Assembly (NCBI RefSeq): GCF_003013695.1
Contig: NZ_CP027792.1
Coordinates: 2,252,501 to 2,316,500, forward strand
Length of the DNA: 64,000 bases
From: Pulveribacter suum
GTDB taxonomy: Bacteria > Pseudomonadota > Gammaproteobacteria > Burkholderiales > Burkholderiaceae_C
Direction: 5' to 3'
Made by a program: the position numbers and the translations under genes. This document shows, piece by piece, positions 1-8,093 of the stretch. The notes under the pieces were generated by a model. The model did no database searches. It was not told the origin of the DNA and saw only the letters and a program-made list of their open reading frames with translations. Position 1 is the first letter of the stretch. Every line of letters begins with the position of its first letter.

Positions 1-136
1 GGTCATGGTCGTTGACGATGACCAGCGCCTGGCCGATCTCCAGATCGTCGAACTGGCCAAAAATCCTGGCGTGGCGCTCGTACGGGGGGATGGTGCGCAC
101 GTCGATTTCAAACGCGGGAGTGGTGGTGGTGCTCAT
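1..136 (-). CDS. DUF2249 domain protein (5' part only, runs off the left edge)
   Basis: The first 45 codons are visible, starting MSTTTTPAFEIDVRTIPPYE and continuing into a DUF2249-type segment (IFGQFDDLEIGQALVIVNDH). The rest lies outside the window. DUF2249 proteins are small cytoplasmic proteins often found with NnrS, hemerythrin-like or nitric-oxide-related genes; their biochemical role is not settled. The gene follows nnrS on the same strand with a 60-base gap, so it is probably co-transcribed from the NsrR-like operator upstream of nnrS. The ATG at 136 is the only sensible start for this reading frame. Confidence 0.75.
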   Translation of the reverse strand, partial: MSTTTTPAFEIDVRTIPPYERHARIFGQFDDLEIGQALVIVNDHD

Positions 137-196
137 GGGTCAGCCTTTCTGTGCTGGGGAACGAGAGGGTGAAGCGGGTTGGAGGAGCGCGGTGGC

Positions 197-1408
197 TCAG
201 CCGTCCTTGCCGTCCAGGCGGGTGCGGGTCAGCCAGGGCGTGTAGATGAAGAGGTAGATGGCAAAGGCCAGCGCCCACAGGCAGGCGGCGGCGTGCAGCG
301 CCCCGGCGTACCACTGCGGCTGCACGGCCGGCACCAGCACGCGCAGCACGGTGGCCAGCATCACGAAGGCATAGGCCGCCACCTCGCCGCGCGAGGCCTG
401 GAGCGGCCGCCCGGTGTGGCCGCGCGCCGTGCGCGTGACCATGCCGACGATCAGCCCGCCGACCACGCCCACGGCCAGCGCGTGCACGGCCAGCGACTCG
501 GGCAGCCAGCCGGCCTGGGCGGCGGCCAGCAGGGCAAAGCCCACGGGCATCCAGGCATACGAGGCGTGCAGGATCCACAGGATGGGTCGGCGCAGCGTGA
601 CCCAGGGCTTCCACAGCGCCAGGCGCACGGCGTGCAGGGCGGCCGCAGCCACGGCGCCCGCGGCCACCAGCAGCGTCGGCGCAGCGCAGACCCACAGCAC
701 CAGCGCCGCGGCGGTCACGGCCAGCAGCGCCAGTTCGAACTTGCGCGGCACATTGATGACCAGGCCCGGCGTCACATTCTTGGTGAACATGGGCAGCACG
801 CGGCCGGTGATCACGGTGATCACCATCAGCACCAGCGCCAGCTCGGCGTGCAGCGGCGCCAGCACCGGCAGCTGTACCAGGCCCAGGGCCGACAGGTGGA
901 ACAGCCCGTTGGCCAGCGCCATCAGCACCAGCAGCGAGATGAGCGGGATGTTGCGCCTGTTCTTGGCCTGGATGAGCACCCGCAGCAGGCTCACCGCGAC
1001 GGCGGGCAGCAGCAGCATGTCCAGCGCGGCGTACACCGGGTATGGCGCGACGAACGCTGCCAGGCGGGCCGCCAGCCACAGCAGGGCCAGCGCGCCCAGC
1101 GTGGCACCCCGCGGGGTGGGCAGGCCCGTCCAGGCCTTCACGGCCGTCAGCAGGAAGCCCACGATGACGGCCGCGGCAAAGCCGAACAGCATCTCGTGCG
1201 CGTGCCACAGCATGGGCGGGATGGCCAGGTTCAGCTGCAGGTGGCCCAAGAAGACCAGCACCCACAGCGGTACCGACACGCAGGCCAGTAGGGCCGAACC
1301 CAGGTAGAACGGCCGAAAGCCCAGCCGCAGCAGGGGCAGGCCCTGCAGTGCCGGCGCCGCCGGGGCGGGTGCAGAGGAGCGTTGGGGGAAAGGCAGAGGC
1401 TGGTTCAC
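197..1408 (-). CDS. nnrS: NnrS family haem/copper membrane protein
   Basis: This encodes a 403-residue polytopic inner-membrane protein of the NnrS family. The family is induced by nitric oxide and helps protect cellular iron and metabolism during nitrosative stress. The protein is almost entirely hydrophobic, with roughly a dozen membrane segments. It carries the typical motif W68-H-A-H-E-M (a candidate haem or metal ligand region) and the segment TGRVLPMFTKNV further on. The start is GTG at 1408, with no strong Shine-Dalgarno sequence. A candidate NsrR operator lies at 1450-1472, centred about 53 bases upstream. The DUF2249 gene downstream is likely in the same transcript. Confidence 0.9.
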   Translation of the reverse strand: MNQPLPFPQRSSAPAPAAPALQGLPLLRLGFRPFYLGSALLACVSVPLWVLVFLGHLQLNLAIPPMLWHAHEMLFGFAAAVIVGFLLTAVKAWTGLPTPRGATLGALALLWLAARLAAFVAPYPVYAALDMLLLPAVAVSLLRVLIQAKNRRNIPLISLLVLMALANGLFHLSALGLVQLPVLAPLHAELALVLMVITVITGRVLPMFTKNVTPGLVINVPRKFELALLAVTAAALVLWVCAAPTLLVAAGAVAAAALHAVRLALWKPWVTLRRPILWILHASYAWMPVGFALLAAAQAGWLPESLAVHALAVGVVGGLIVGMVTRTARGHTGRPLQASRGEVAAYAFVMLATVLRVLVPAVQPQWYAGALHAAACLWALAFAIYLFIYTPWLTRTRLDGKDG

Positions 1409-1449
1409 GGCAGAAAGGGGTGCTGGTGGGCGACCGAGAGAGCGAACAA

Positions 1450-1472
1450 TAAATTCATTTTAAATGAATCTT
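1450..1472 (-). promoter_or_regulatory. Candidate NsrR operator upstream of nnrS
   Basis: Read on the minus strand, the 23-base site has half-sites AAGATTCATTT and AAATGAATTTA. This agrees at about 19 of 23 positions with the NsrR consensus, which has AAGATGYATTT and AAATRCATCTT arms. NsrR is the nitric-oxide-sensing Fe-S repressor, and nnrS is a classic target. The position just upstream of the nnrS GTG fits repression. The match is by eye; nsrR itself is not in the window. Confidence 0.6.
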
Positions 1473-1511
1473 AATGGATGCACGCTGCTCCGCTCAGGGT
1501 TTGCCAGGGTT

Positions 1512-1844
1512 TCAGTGGCTGGCGCTCTTGGAAAACAGCTGGATGACCAGCACGCCGGCGACGATCCGGCCCATGCCGGCCAGGGCGGCGGCGTCCAGCT
1601 TCTGGTCGTAGAGCGCCCAGCCCACCAGCGAAATCAGCACGATGCCCAGGCCTGACCAGATGGCGTACACCACGCCCGTAGACATGGAGTTCATGACGCG
1701 AGCCATGCAGTAGAACGCCAGGCTGTAGCCCAGCACCGTGAGCACGCTGGGCCCCAGGCGCGTGAAGCCGGCGGAGGACTTGAGGGCCGAGGTGGCGACG
1801 ACTTCCGACGCGATGGAGATGCCGAGCAGGACGTAGGGGTGCAT
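1512..1844 (-). CDS. Small multidrug resistance (SMR/EmrE-like) efflux protein
   Basis: This 110-residue protein has four membrane helices and the length typical of SMR transporters. Family members exchange protons for quaternary ammonium compounds or other cations as dimers in the inner membrane. The essential membrane-embedded glutamate is present at E14 (context GISIASEVVATSALK). The loop-2/TM3 signature GVVYAIWSGLGIVLISLVGW is also clear. The gene stands alone, between a dispersed repeat on its 5' side and the nnrS regulatory region on its 3' side. Substrate cannot be told from sequence. Confidence 0.92.
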   Translation of the reverse strand: MHPYVLLGISIASEVVATSALKSSAGFTRLGPSVLTVLGYSLAFYCMARVMNSMSTGVVYAIWSGLGIVLISLVGWALYDQKLDAAALAGMGRIVAGVLVIQLFSKSASH

Positions 1845-1889
1845 GGTTGAAATCTCTGGTCAGGGCGCCGTGGCAAGCGCCATTTGCTA

Positions 1890-1940
1890 TTCAATCGATA
1901 GCTGCTGGCGCTTGACTGGCAAGCGTTAGCGCCGGCTTTC
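1890..1940 (+). repeat. Dispersed palindromic repeat, copy 1
   Basis: The core is GATAGCTGCTGGCGCTTGAC followed by a partly complementary arm with AAGCGTTAGCGCC. It lies between the SMR gene and the hydrolase gene, both on the minus strand. It is the reference orientation used for the other copies. Confidence 0.75.
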
Positions 1941-1959
1941 GCATGAATTCCTGCGCTCG

Positions 1960-2805
1960 TCAGCCCGCCACGCAGACCAGCCGCTGCTCGCCCAGCCCGC
2001 TGGCCCCCAGCCGCATCTCGTCGCCCACGCGCAAAAAGCGCGGCTGCGGCTTTTGCCCCAGGCCGACGCCGGCCGGCGTGCCGGTCAGCACCAGGTCGCC
2101 CGGCTCCAGGGTCATGAACCGGCTGATGTAGGCCAGCACGGCGGGCACGCCGAAGAGGAAGTCGCGCGTGCTGCCGCTTTGCATGCGCTGGCCGTTCACC
2201 TGCAGCCACAGGTCGATGGCGTGCGGATCGGCGATCTCATCCGCCGTGACGAGCCACGGGCCCACGGGCGCGAACGTGTCGGCGCTCTTGCCCTTGTCCC
2301 ACTGGCCGCCGCGCTCCATCTGCCAGGCGCGCTCGGACACATCGTTGGCCAGCACGTAGCCGGCGAGATGCCCCAGCGCATCGCCCTCGCTCACGCCCTG
2401 CATGCGCGTGCCGATGACCAGTCCCAGCTCCACCTCCCAGTCCACCTTGTCCGCGCTCGGCGGGATGCGCACCGCGTCGTGCGGGCCGCACAGGCTGCTG
2501 GTGGCCTTCATGAACAGTACGGGCTCGGGCGGCGGTGCCAGGCCCGTCTCGCGTGCGTGGTCGGCGTAGTTCAGGCCCACGCAGACGATCTTGCCCACGC
2601 CGCCCACCGGGCAGCCCAGGCGCGTGCCGGGGGGCACGGCCGGCAGCCGCGTGGCGTCGATGGCAGCCAGCGCCGCCAGCGTGCGGGCGCCAAGCTGCGC
2701 CGGGCCGATGTCGGGCACCAGCATGGACACGTCACGCACGGTGCCGTGCGCGTCCACGATGCCGGCGCTCTCGGCGCCGGGCGCGCCATGGCGAACGAGT
2801 TTCAT
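1960..2805 (-). CDS. Fumarylacetoacetate hydrolase family protein
   Basis: This 281-residue enzyme belongs to the FAH superfamily (2-keto-4-pentenoate hydratase / homoprotocatechuate isomerase-decarboxylase group, also FahD1-like acylpyruvases). Seen motifs are IVCVGLNYADHARETG, the metal-binding segment DWEVELGLVIG, and the C-terminal GDLVLTGTPAGVG. These proteins bind a divalent metal and cleave or decarboxylate beta-keto acids. The start ATG at 2805 overlaps the stop of the upstream sirtuin gene in an ATGA arrangement, so the two are translationally coupled. The exact substrate cannot be assigned; no aromatic-degradation genes are nearby. Confidence 0.85.
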   Translation of the reverse strand: MKLVRHGAPGAESAGIVDAHGTVRDVSMLVPDIGPAQLGARTLAALAAIDATRLPAVPPGTRLGCPVGGVGKIVCVGLNYADHARETGLAPPPEPVLFMKATSSLCGPHDAVRIPPSADKVDWEVELGLVIGTRMQGVSEGDALGHLAGYVLANDVSERAWQMERGGQWDKGKSADTFAPVGPWLVTADEIADPHAIDLWLQVNGQRMQSGSTRDFLFGVPAVLAYISRFMTLEPGDLVLTGTPAGVGLGQKPQPRFLRVGDEMRLGASGLGEQRLVCVAG

Positions 2806-3581
2806 GCGGTCTCCTTCAGGTGGGTCGCCGCGCCCTGCCCTTCGGGCGCCAGCAGTTGGGGCAGCAGCTGCGCCGCCGTGCCGCGCAGCACGGCGTGGGC
2901 GGCGCTGTCCAGCTCGCTGGCGGCCGGGTTCAGCACGACCACGCGCGCGCCCGCCTGGCGCGCCAGGTGCGCCAGGCCCGCGGCCGGATAGACGGCGCCC
3001 GCCGTGCCCACGACCAGCATCAGCTCGGCCGCCTGCGCGGCCTGCTGGGCAGCGTCCAGCACCTCGGCGGGCAGGCTCTCGCCGAACCAGACCACACCCG
3101 GGCGCACCAGGTTGCCGCAGGCAGCGCAGCGCGGCGGGCTGCCAGGCGCGGCGGCGTGCAGCTGGCAGCAGGCGCGGGGCGCGTCCAGCCAGCGGTCAAG
3201 CATCAGGTCGCCGTGCAGGCACAAAACGCCGGCGCTGCCCGCGCGCTGGTGCAGCCCGTCCACGTTCTGGGTGATGAGGGTGAGCCGGCCCGGGTGCCGC
3301 CGGGCAAATGCAGCCAAGGCCCGGTGCCCGGCGTTGGGCTGCACGGCGGCCACGCCGGCGCGGCGGTGGGCGTACCAGTCCCAGACCCGCGCCGGCGCGG
3401 CGCGAAAGCCGCGCTCACTGGCCATGTCCTGCGGGTTGAACTGCGCCCAATGGCCGCTGGTGGCGTCGCGAAAGGTGGGCACGCCCGATTCGGCGCTCAT
3501 GCCCGCACCCGTGAGCACGGCGATGCGCGTGGCCTGCGCGATCCAGGCCTGCACGGCCTGCTGCTCCTGGGGCGAGTTCAT
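2802..3581 (-). CDS. Sir2 family NAD-dependent protein deacylase
   Basis: This 259-residue sirtuin removes acyl groups from lysines using NAD. The NAD-binding GAGMSAESG lies at about 25-33, TQNVDGLH at 104-111, and the catalytic His is H123 in CLHGDL. The zinc-site cysteines are around C138/C139 and C152/C155. I chose ATG 3581 rather than the longer upstream frame because it forms an ATGA overlap with the rlmB stop codon (3578-3580). The downstream hydrolase is coupled in the same way. The three genes rlmB-sir2-FAH therefore form one tight operon. Confidence 0.9.
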   Translation of the reverse strand: MNSPQEQQAVQAWIAQATRIAVLTGAGMSAESGVPTFRDATSGHWAQFNPQDMASERGFRAAPARVWDWYAHRRAGVAAVQPNAGHRALAAFARRHPGRLTLITQNVDGLHQRAGSAGVLCLHGDLMLDRWLDAPRACCQLHAAAPGSPPRCAACGNLVRPGVVWFGESLPAEVLDAAQQAAQAAELMLVVGTAGAVYPAAGLAHLARQAGARVVVLNPAASELDSAAHAVLRGTAAQLLPQLLAPEGQGAATHLKETA

Positions 3582-4327
3582 GCGCTGCGCTGGCGCACCG
3601 CCTCGTACAGGCACACGGCGCTGGCCACCGACACGTTCAGGCTTTCCACGGCGCCCTGCATGGGGATATGCACCAGCGCGTCGCAGGTCTTGGCAGTGAG
3701 CTGGCGCATGCCTGGCCCCTCGGCGCCCAGCACCAGGGCCACGGGGCCCTTCAGGTCGGCCTGGTACAGCGACTGGTCGGCGTCGCCGCTGGTGCCGATG
3801 ACCCAGATGCCCCGCTCCTTGAGCTCGCCCAGCGTGCGCGCCAGGTTGGTGACCATGAAGTACGGCACCGTCTCGGCCGCGCCGCTGGCCACCTTGGCGA
3901 CGGTGGCGTTCACGCCCACGGCGTGGTCCTTGGGCGCGATGACGGCGTGTGCGCCGGCGCCATCGGCCACGCGCAGGCAGGCGCCCAGGTTGTGCGGGTC
4001 GGTCACGCCGTCCAGCACCAGCAGCAGCGGCGCCGTGACGCCCCGGGCCTCCAGGTCGTCCAGCAGGTCGTCCAGCGAATGCGTCTGCTCGATGGCCTGC
4101 ACGCGCGCGGCCACGCCCTGGTGGCCGTGGCTGCCCGAGAGCTTGGCCAGGCGCAGGCCGTCGGCCTCGATCAGGCGCGTGCCGGCCTCGCGGGCGCGCT
4201 CCAGAAACTGGCGCATGCGCGCGTCGCGCCGGGTGGGCTCGTAGTAGATCTCGATGATGGATTGCGGCGCGGTTTTCAGGCGCACACCCACGGCATGGAA
4301 GCCGAAGAGGACTTTGGGGGTGGACAT
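3578..4327 (-). CDS. rlmB: 23S rRNA (guanosine-2251-2'-O)-methyltransferase RlmB
   Basis: This 249-residue SPOUT (TrmH-type) methyltransferase 2'-O-methylates G2251 in the peptidyl-transferase P-loop of 23S rRNA. An N-terminal substrate-binding domain begins [10 protein letters not shown]. The SPOUT motifs are NLGACLR at 113-119, GAEGPGM at 201-207 and [13 protein letters not shown] near the end. It is the first gene of the rlmB-sir2-hydrolase operon. A -10-like GATAAT on the minus strand ends only 7 bases before the ATG, so the mRNA may be leaderless. Confidence 0.93.
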   Translation of the reverse strand: MSTPKVLFGFHAVGVRLKTAPQSIIEIYYEPTRRDARMRQFLERAREAGTRLIEADGLRLAKLSGSHGHQGVAARVQAIEQTHSLDDLLDDLEARGVTAPLLLVLDGVTDPHNLGACLRVADGAGAHAVIAPKDHAVGVNATVAKVASGAAETVPYFMVTNLARTLGELKERGIWVIGTSGDADQSLYQADLKGPVALVLGAEGPGMRQLTAKTCDALVHIPMQGAVESLNVSVASAVCLYEAVRQRSA

Positions 4328-4334
4328 GCGCCGG

Positions 4335-4340
4335 ATTATC
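4335..4340 (-). promoter_or_regulatory. -10-like element just upstream of rlmB
   Basis: Read on the minus strand this is GATAAT, with 7 bases between it and the rlmB ATG. A transcript from it would start at or within a base or two of the start codon. No Shine-Dalgarno sequence is seen. Confidence 0.45.
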
Positions 4341-4479
4341 GGCGCGCGGCCGGCGGCCGGCGGCGGCTGCGCACCAGGGCGGGCCGTAAAATCGCGCGCT
4401 TTCCGGTTGACAGGCGCCCTGCCCGCATGCCTTGCGGCGCCAGCGGCCCGCGCCGCCCTTTCACCTTCCCCTTGCCGCC

Positions 4480-5709
4480 ATGATCTTTTCCCCCCTGCTG
4501 CGCTGGGCCCGGCGCACCAGCCTTGTCGCGCAGATTGCGCTGGCCCTGGTGGCCGGCGTGGCGCTGGCCTTCTTGCTGCCCGGCGCCACGCCCTACGTGG
4601 CCTTTTTGGGCACCCTGTTCATCTCGGCGCTCAAGGCCGTGGCGCCGGTGCTGGTGCTGGTGCTGGTCATGGCCGCCATCAGCAACCACGTGCCGGGCGA
4701 GGCCACGGGCATCCGGCCCATCCTGGTGCTGTACGTGATCGGCACGCTGGCGGCGGCCGTGGTGGGCGTGGCTGCCAGCCTGTGGTGGCCCAGCACGCTG
4801 ACGCTGATGGCCGCGCCGCAAACCGGCGCCGCCCCGCCCGGCGCGGTGGGCGAGGTGCTGCTGAACGTGGCCAAAAGCGCGGTGGACAACCCGGTCAACG
4901 CGCTGCTGCAGGCCAACTACATCGGCGTGCTGGCCTGGGCCGTGGGGCTGGGGCTGGCGCTGCGCCACGCCTCGGCGGGCACCCGCGCCGTGCTGCACGA
5001 TGCGGCGCAGGCCGTCACGGCGGTGATCCAGGCGGTCATCCGCTGCGCTCCGCTGGGCATCCTGGGCCTGGTGGCCAGCACCTTTGCCGAGGCCGGCACG
5101 CAGGCGCTGCACGGCTATGCCCACCTGCTGGCGGTGCTGGTGGGCTGCATGCTGTTCGTGGCGCTGGTGGTGAACCCGCTGATCGTCTGGGCCTGCATCC
5201 GCCGCAACCCGTATCCGCTGGTCCTCACCTGCCTGCGCGAGAGCGGCGTGACGGCGTTCTTCACCCGCAGCTCGGCGGCCAACATACCCATCAACCTGGC
5301 GCTGGCGCAGCGCCTGGGCCTGAAAGAGGAAACCTACAGCATCAGCATCCCGCTGGGCGCCACCATCAACATGGCCGGCGCGGCCATCACCATCAGCGTG
5401 CTGTCGCTGGCGGCGGCGCACACGCTGGGCGTGCAGGTGGACGTCTTCACCGCGCTGCTGCTGTGCGTGGTGGCGTCGGTCTGCGCCTGCGGCGCTTCGG
5501 GCGTGGCGGGCGGCTCGCTGCTGCTCATTCCGCTGGCGTGCAGCCTGTTCGGCATCAGCAACGACGTGGCCATGCAGGTGGTGGGCGTGGGCTTCATCAT
5601 CGGCATCGTGCAGGACTCGGCCGAGACGGCGCTGAATTCCTCCACCGACGTGCTGTTCACCGCCGCGGCCGGGTTCCGTGAAGTGCGCCAGGGCGGGGGC
5701 GCTATCTGA
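4480..5709 (+). CDS. sstT: Serine/threonine:sodium symporter SstT
   Basis: This 409-residue protein belongs to the dicarboxylate/amino acid:cation symporter family, which takes up serine and threonine with sodium. It starts [19 protein letters not shown] as SstT proteins do. It has the HP1-like serine-rich segment [14 protein letters not shown] and the TM7 motif [14 protein letters not shown] chose ATG 4480 over an upstream in-frame Met at 4432 because it aligns with family N-termini. A TAAAAT -10-like element at 4387-4392 would give a leader of about 80 bases. It is convergent with the ABC ATPase gene, with a long inverted repeat pair in between. Confidence 0.9.
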   Translation: MIFSPLLRWARRTSLVAQIALALVAGVALAFLLPGATPYVAFLGTLFISALKAVAPVLVLVLVMAAISNHVPGEATGIRPILVLYVIGTLAAAVVGVAASLWWPSTLTLMAAPQTGAAPPGAVGEVLLNVAKSAVDNPVNALLQANYIGVLAWAVGLGLALRHASAGTRAVLHDAAQAVTAVIQAVIRCAPLGILGLVASTFAEAGTQALHGYAHLLAVLVGCMLFVALVVNPLIVWACIRRNPYPLVLTCLRESGVTAFFTRSSAANIPINLALAQRLGLKEETYSISIPLGATINMAGAAITISVLSLAAAHTLGVQVDVFTALLLCVVASVCACGASGVAGGSLLLIPLACSLFGISNDVAMQVVGVGFIIGIVQDSAETALNSSTDVLFTAAAGFREVRQGGGAI

Positions 5710-5711
5710 TC

Positions 5712-5795
5712 GATAGCTGCTGCCGCTTGATGGGCGGCGGTTTCAGGTACAAAACCAACTGAAACCCGCACCAGGCAAGCGCTGGTAGCTATCAA
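5712..5795. repeat. Two copies of the dispersed repeat in inverted orientation
   Basis: The left arm reads GATAGCTGCTGCCGCTTG and ends in GGTTTCAG. The right arm is its imperfect reverse complement, starting CTGAAACC and ending AGCTATC. The arms are about 40 bases each around a short spacer. The RNA could fold into one long hairpin between the convergent sstT and ABC ATPase genes, and may serve as a bidirectional end signal. Confidence 0.7.
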
Positions 5796-5797
5796 TT

Positions 5798-6493
5798 TCA
5801 TTGTGCGGCGATGCGTCCGCCCTCGATGGTGATGCGCCGCCCGCAGCGCGCGGCGATCTCGCGGTCGTGGGTGACCAGCACCAGCGTCGTGCCCTGCTCG
5901 CGGTTCAGGGCGAACATCAGCTCCATCACCGCTGCGCCGGTGGCAAAGTCCAGGCTGCCCGTGGGCTCGTCGGCCAGCAGCACCTGGGGCTGCACCACGA
6001 AGGCCCGCGCCAGCGCCACGCGCTGCTGCTCGCCGCCGGACAGCACCTTCGGGTAATGCGACAGCCGCTCGCCCAGGCCCACGCGGGCCAGCATGTCGGT
6101 GGCGCGCCGGCGCGCATCGCGCGCGCCCGCCAGCTCCAGCGGCAGCATCACGTTCTCCAGCGCCGTCAGGTTGGCCAGCAGCTGAAAGCTCTGGAACACG
6201 AAGCCCATGCGGCGCGCGCGCAGCGCGGCGCGCTCGTCCTCGTTCAGCGCGAACAGGTCCTGCCCGGCCACGCGCACGGTGCCGGCCGTGGGCACGTCCA
6301 GCCCGGCGATGAGCGACAGCAGCGTGCTCTTGCCCGAGCCCGAGGCGCCGACGATGGCGATGGTCTCGCGCGCGGCCACGGAGAAATCGATGTCCCTCAG
6401 AATGTCGAGGGTGCCGGTGGAGTCGGTGACGCTCTTGTGCAGGTGCTGCACGGCAATCAGGGCGTCGGGCGGCGCGGCGTGGAGGTCAGGCAT
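5798..6493 (-). CDS. ABC transporter ATPase, YbbA/LolD type
   Basis: This 231-residue ATPase is of the MacB/LolD/YbbA group. Walker A is GASGSGKST at 49-57, the signature LSGGEQQ at 151-157, Walker B LLADEP at 172-177, and the switch His is H209. Such ATPases power FtsX/MacB-like permeases that move lipoproteins or other substrates out of the inner membrane. The gene is divergent from tesA, the same pairing as ybbA-tesA in E. coli. The partner permease YbbP is not adjacent: downstream lies the convergent sstT. ATG 6493 was chosen over longer frames, which read into tesA. Confidence 0.88.
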   Translation of the reverse strand: MPDLHAAPPDALIAVQHLHKSVTDSTGTLDILRDIDFSVAARETIAIVGASGSGKSTLLSLIAGLDVPTAGTVRVAGQDLFALNEDERAALRARRMGFVFQSFQLLANLTALENVMLPLELAGARDARRRATDMLARVGLGERLSHYPKVLSGGEQQRVALARAFVVQPQVLLADEPTGSLDFATGAAVMELMFALNREQGTTLVLVTHDREIAARCGRRITIEGGRIAAQ

Positions 6494-6515
6494 GGATGCA
6501 GGCAAAGGAGCGGAT

Positions 6516-7178
6516 GTGGACGAACGGATGAACAGGCGATGGCTGGGCCGGCGTGACTGTATCGCGGCGCTGGGCGCGCTGGGCCTGGCGGCGGCTGCCC
6601 CATCGGCCCGTGCAGCCCGCGCGCCGGTCATCCTGGTGGTGGGCGATTCGCTCAGCGCCGAGTACGGGCTGGCGCGCGGCAGCGGCTGGGTGGAGCTGCT
6701 GCGCCAGCAGCTGGCGCAGGACAAGGTCGCCGCTACGGTGGTCAACGCCAGCATCAGCGGCGACACCACCTCCGGCGGCCGCGCCCGGCTGGCGGCGCTG
6801 CTCACAAGCCACCAGCCCACGCACGTCATCCTTGAGCTGGGCGGCAACGATGCGCTGCGCGGCCTGCCGCTCAAGAACACCCAGGACAACCTGGCCTGGA
6901 TGACCCAGCAGGCGCAGGACGCCGGCGCCCGCGTGCTGCTGCTGGGCATGCAGGTGCCGCCCAACTACGGCGGCGACTACGGCCGGCGCTTTGCGCAGAT
7001 CTTTCAGGACGTGGCGCGCGAGAAGAAGGCGGCGCTGGTGCCGTTCTTCCTGCAGGGCGTGGCCGACGGGCCCGACGCCGCGCGCCTGTTCCAGGCCGAC
7101 CGCATCCACCCCACCGCCCAGGCCCAGCCGATGATGCTGGCCAACGTGATGCCCGCGCTGAAGAAGCTGCTGCGCTAG
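6516..7178 (+). CDS. tesA: SGNH/GDSL lysophospholipase-arylesterase TesA
   Basis: The gene encodes a secreted SGNH hydrolase acting on acyl-CoA, lysophospholipid or aryl esters. Seen are GDSLSAEYG with the catalytic Ser at about 45, the GGNDALRG block, and DRIHPTAQ holding the Asp-His pair. The N-terminus has an arginine pair and a hydrophobic run (GRRDCIAALGALGLAAAAP), ending in an Ala-x-Ala cleavage site. A Tat-type signal is possible. I favour GTG 6516 because AAAGGAG ends 5 bases upstream; ATG 6528 is the alternative. Its TAG stop overlaps the TAG of the convergent DUF2189 gene within the palindrome CTAG at 7175-7178. Confidence 0.9.
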   Translation: MDERMNRRWLGRRDCIAALGALGLAAAAPSARAARAPVILVVGDSLSAEYGLARGSGWVELLRQQLAQDKVAATVVNASISGDTTSGGRARLAALLTSHQPTHVILELGGNDALRGLPLKNTQDNLAWMTQQAQDAGARVLLLGMQVPPNYGGDYGRRFAQIFQDVAREKKAALVPFFLQGVADGPDAARLFQADRIHPTAQAQPMMLANVMPALKKLLR

Positions 7179-7975
7179 GTGCAGGCGGCGGGCGCCGGGG
7201 CCAGCGCGCTGCGGTAGGCGTGCCAGGTGGCGTGCCCCAGCAGCGGCCCCACCAGCAGCAGCCCCGCGCCCCAGGCCAGCAGCGACAGGCCCACCAGCAG
7301 CGTGATGAGCGCGCCCCACAGCAGCAGGGTGGCGGGGTTGTCCAGCACCACGCGCATGCTGGTCAGCGCAGCGGTGAAGGCGTCGGTGTCGCGGTCCAGG
7401 ATCAGCGGAATGGCCACCACCGTGAAGCAAAACACCAGGCCCGCAAACAGGCCGCCCACCGCCGCGTAGGCCAGCACGAACTGCCAGTTGTGCGGGTTGA
7501 ACACGGCCTGCACCACGCCGGTGGTGGACGGCATGCCGGTGTTGAAGAACACCGCGAAGACCACCAGCGAAGCGCGGCCCCACAGCAGCTCCAGCACGAT
7601 GAGGGCCAGCACCAGCATGGCCATGCTGGAGACGTGCCGGTCCCAGCACGTCAGCGACTCGCCCAGGCTGGGGGGCAAGCCGGCCTCGCGCCGTCGGCTG
7701 GTCTCGTACAGGCCCATAGCCAGAAAGGGGCCCACCAGCAGGCAGCCGCTGGCCAGGGACATGGTGTATTCGGGCCGCGCGCGAAACACCCAGCCCAGCA
7801 GCAGCGCCATGCCCCAGAAGCACAGGCCGTAGAACAGGCCCACGCCGGGCGCGGCCGCCAGGTCGCGCGCGCCACGCGCCAGCCAGGTGAAGGGCTGGCC
7901 GAGTTGCAGCGGCTGCAACACCAAAGGCGCCGGTTGCGGGGCGGCAGTGCCAGGGTTCGCGGTCGAATCCGTCAT
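7175..7975 (-). CDS. DUF2189 integral membrane protein
   Basis: This 266-residue protein has about six hydrophobic segments and matches the DUF2189 pattern. There is a Pro/Ala-rich cytoplasmic N-terminus, then GLFYGLCFWGMALLL, and a long C-terminal half with a repeated TM pair. The family has no established function; some members sit next to respiratory genes. ATG 7975 gives MTDSTANPG, in line with a short soluble N-tail; the longer frame to 8149 is unlikely. The gene is convergent with tesA and the two stop codons overlap by two bases. Confidence 0.8.
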   Translation of the reverse strand: MTDSTANPGTAAPQPAPLVLQPLQLGQPFTWLARGARDLAAAPGVGLFYGLCFWGMALLLGWVFRARPEYTMSLASGCLLVGPFLAMGLYETSRRREAGLPPSLGESLTCWDRHVSSMAMLVLALIVLELLWGRASLVVFAVFFNTGMPSTTGVVQAVFNPHNWQFVLAYAAVGGLFAGLVFCFTVVAIPLILDRDTDAFTAALTSMRVVLDNPATLLLWGALITLLVGLSLLAWGAGLLLVGPLLGHATWHAYRSALAPAPAACT

Positions 7976-8093
7976 GGGGCGTGGCCCGGGGCAGGGGCGG
8001 CAGTCGTGGTGAATGCCCCACCTTAAGCGCCGCCCGGTGGCGGCAGCATCAAGGAAAGCCCGCACCCGCCTGTAGCGGGCGGCGGGGAGCGCC

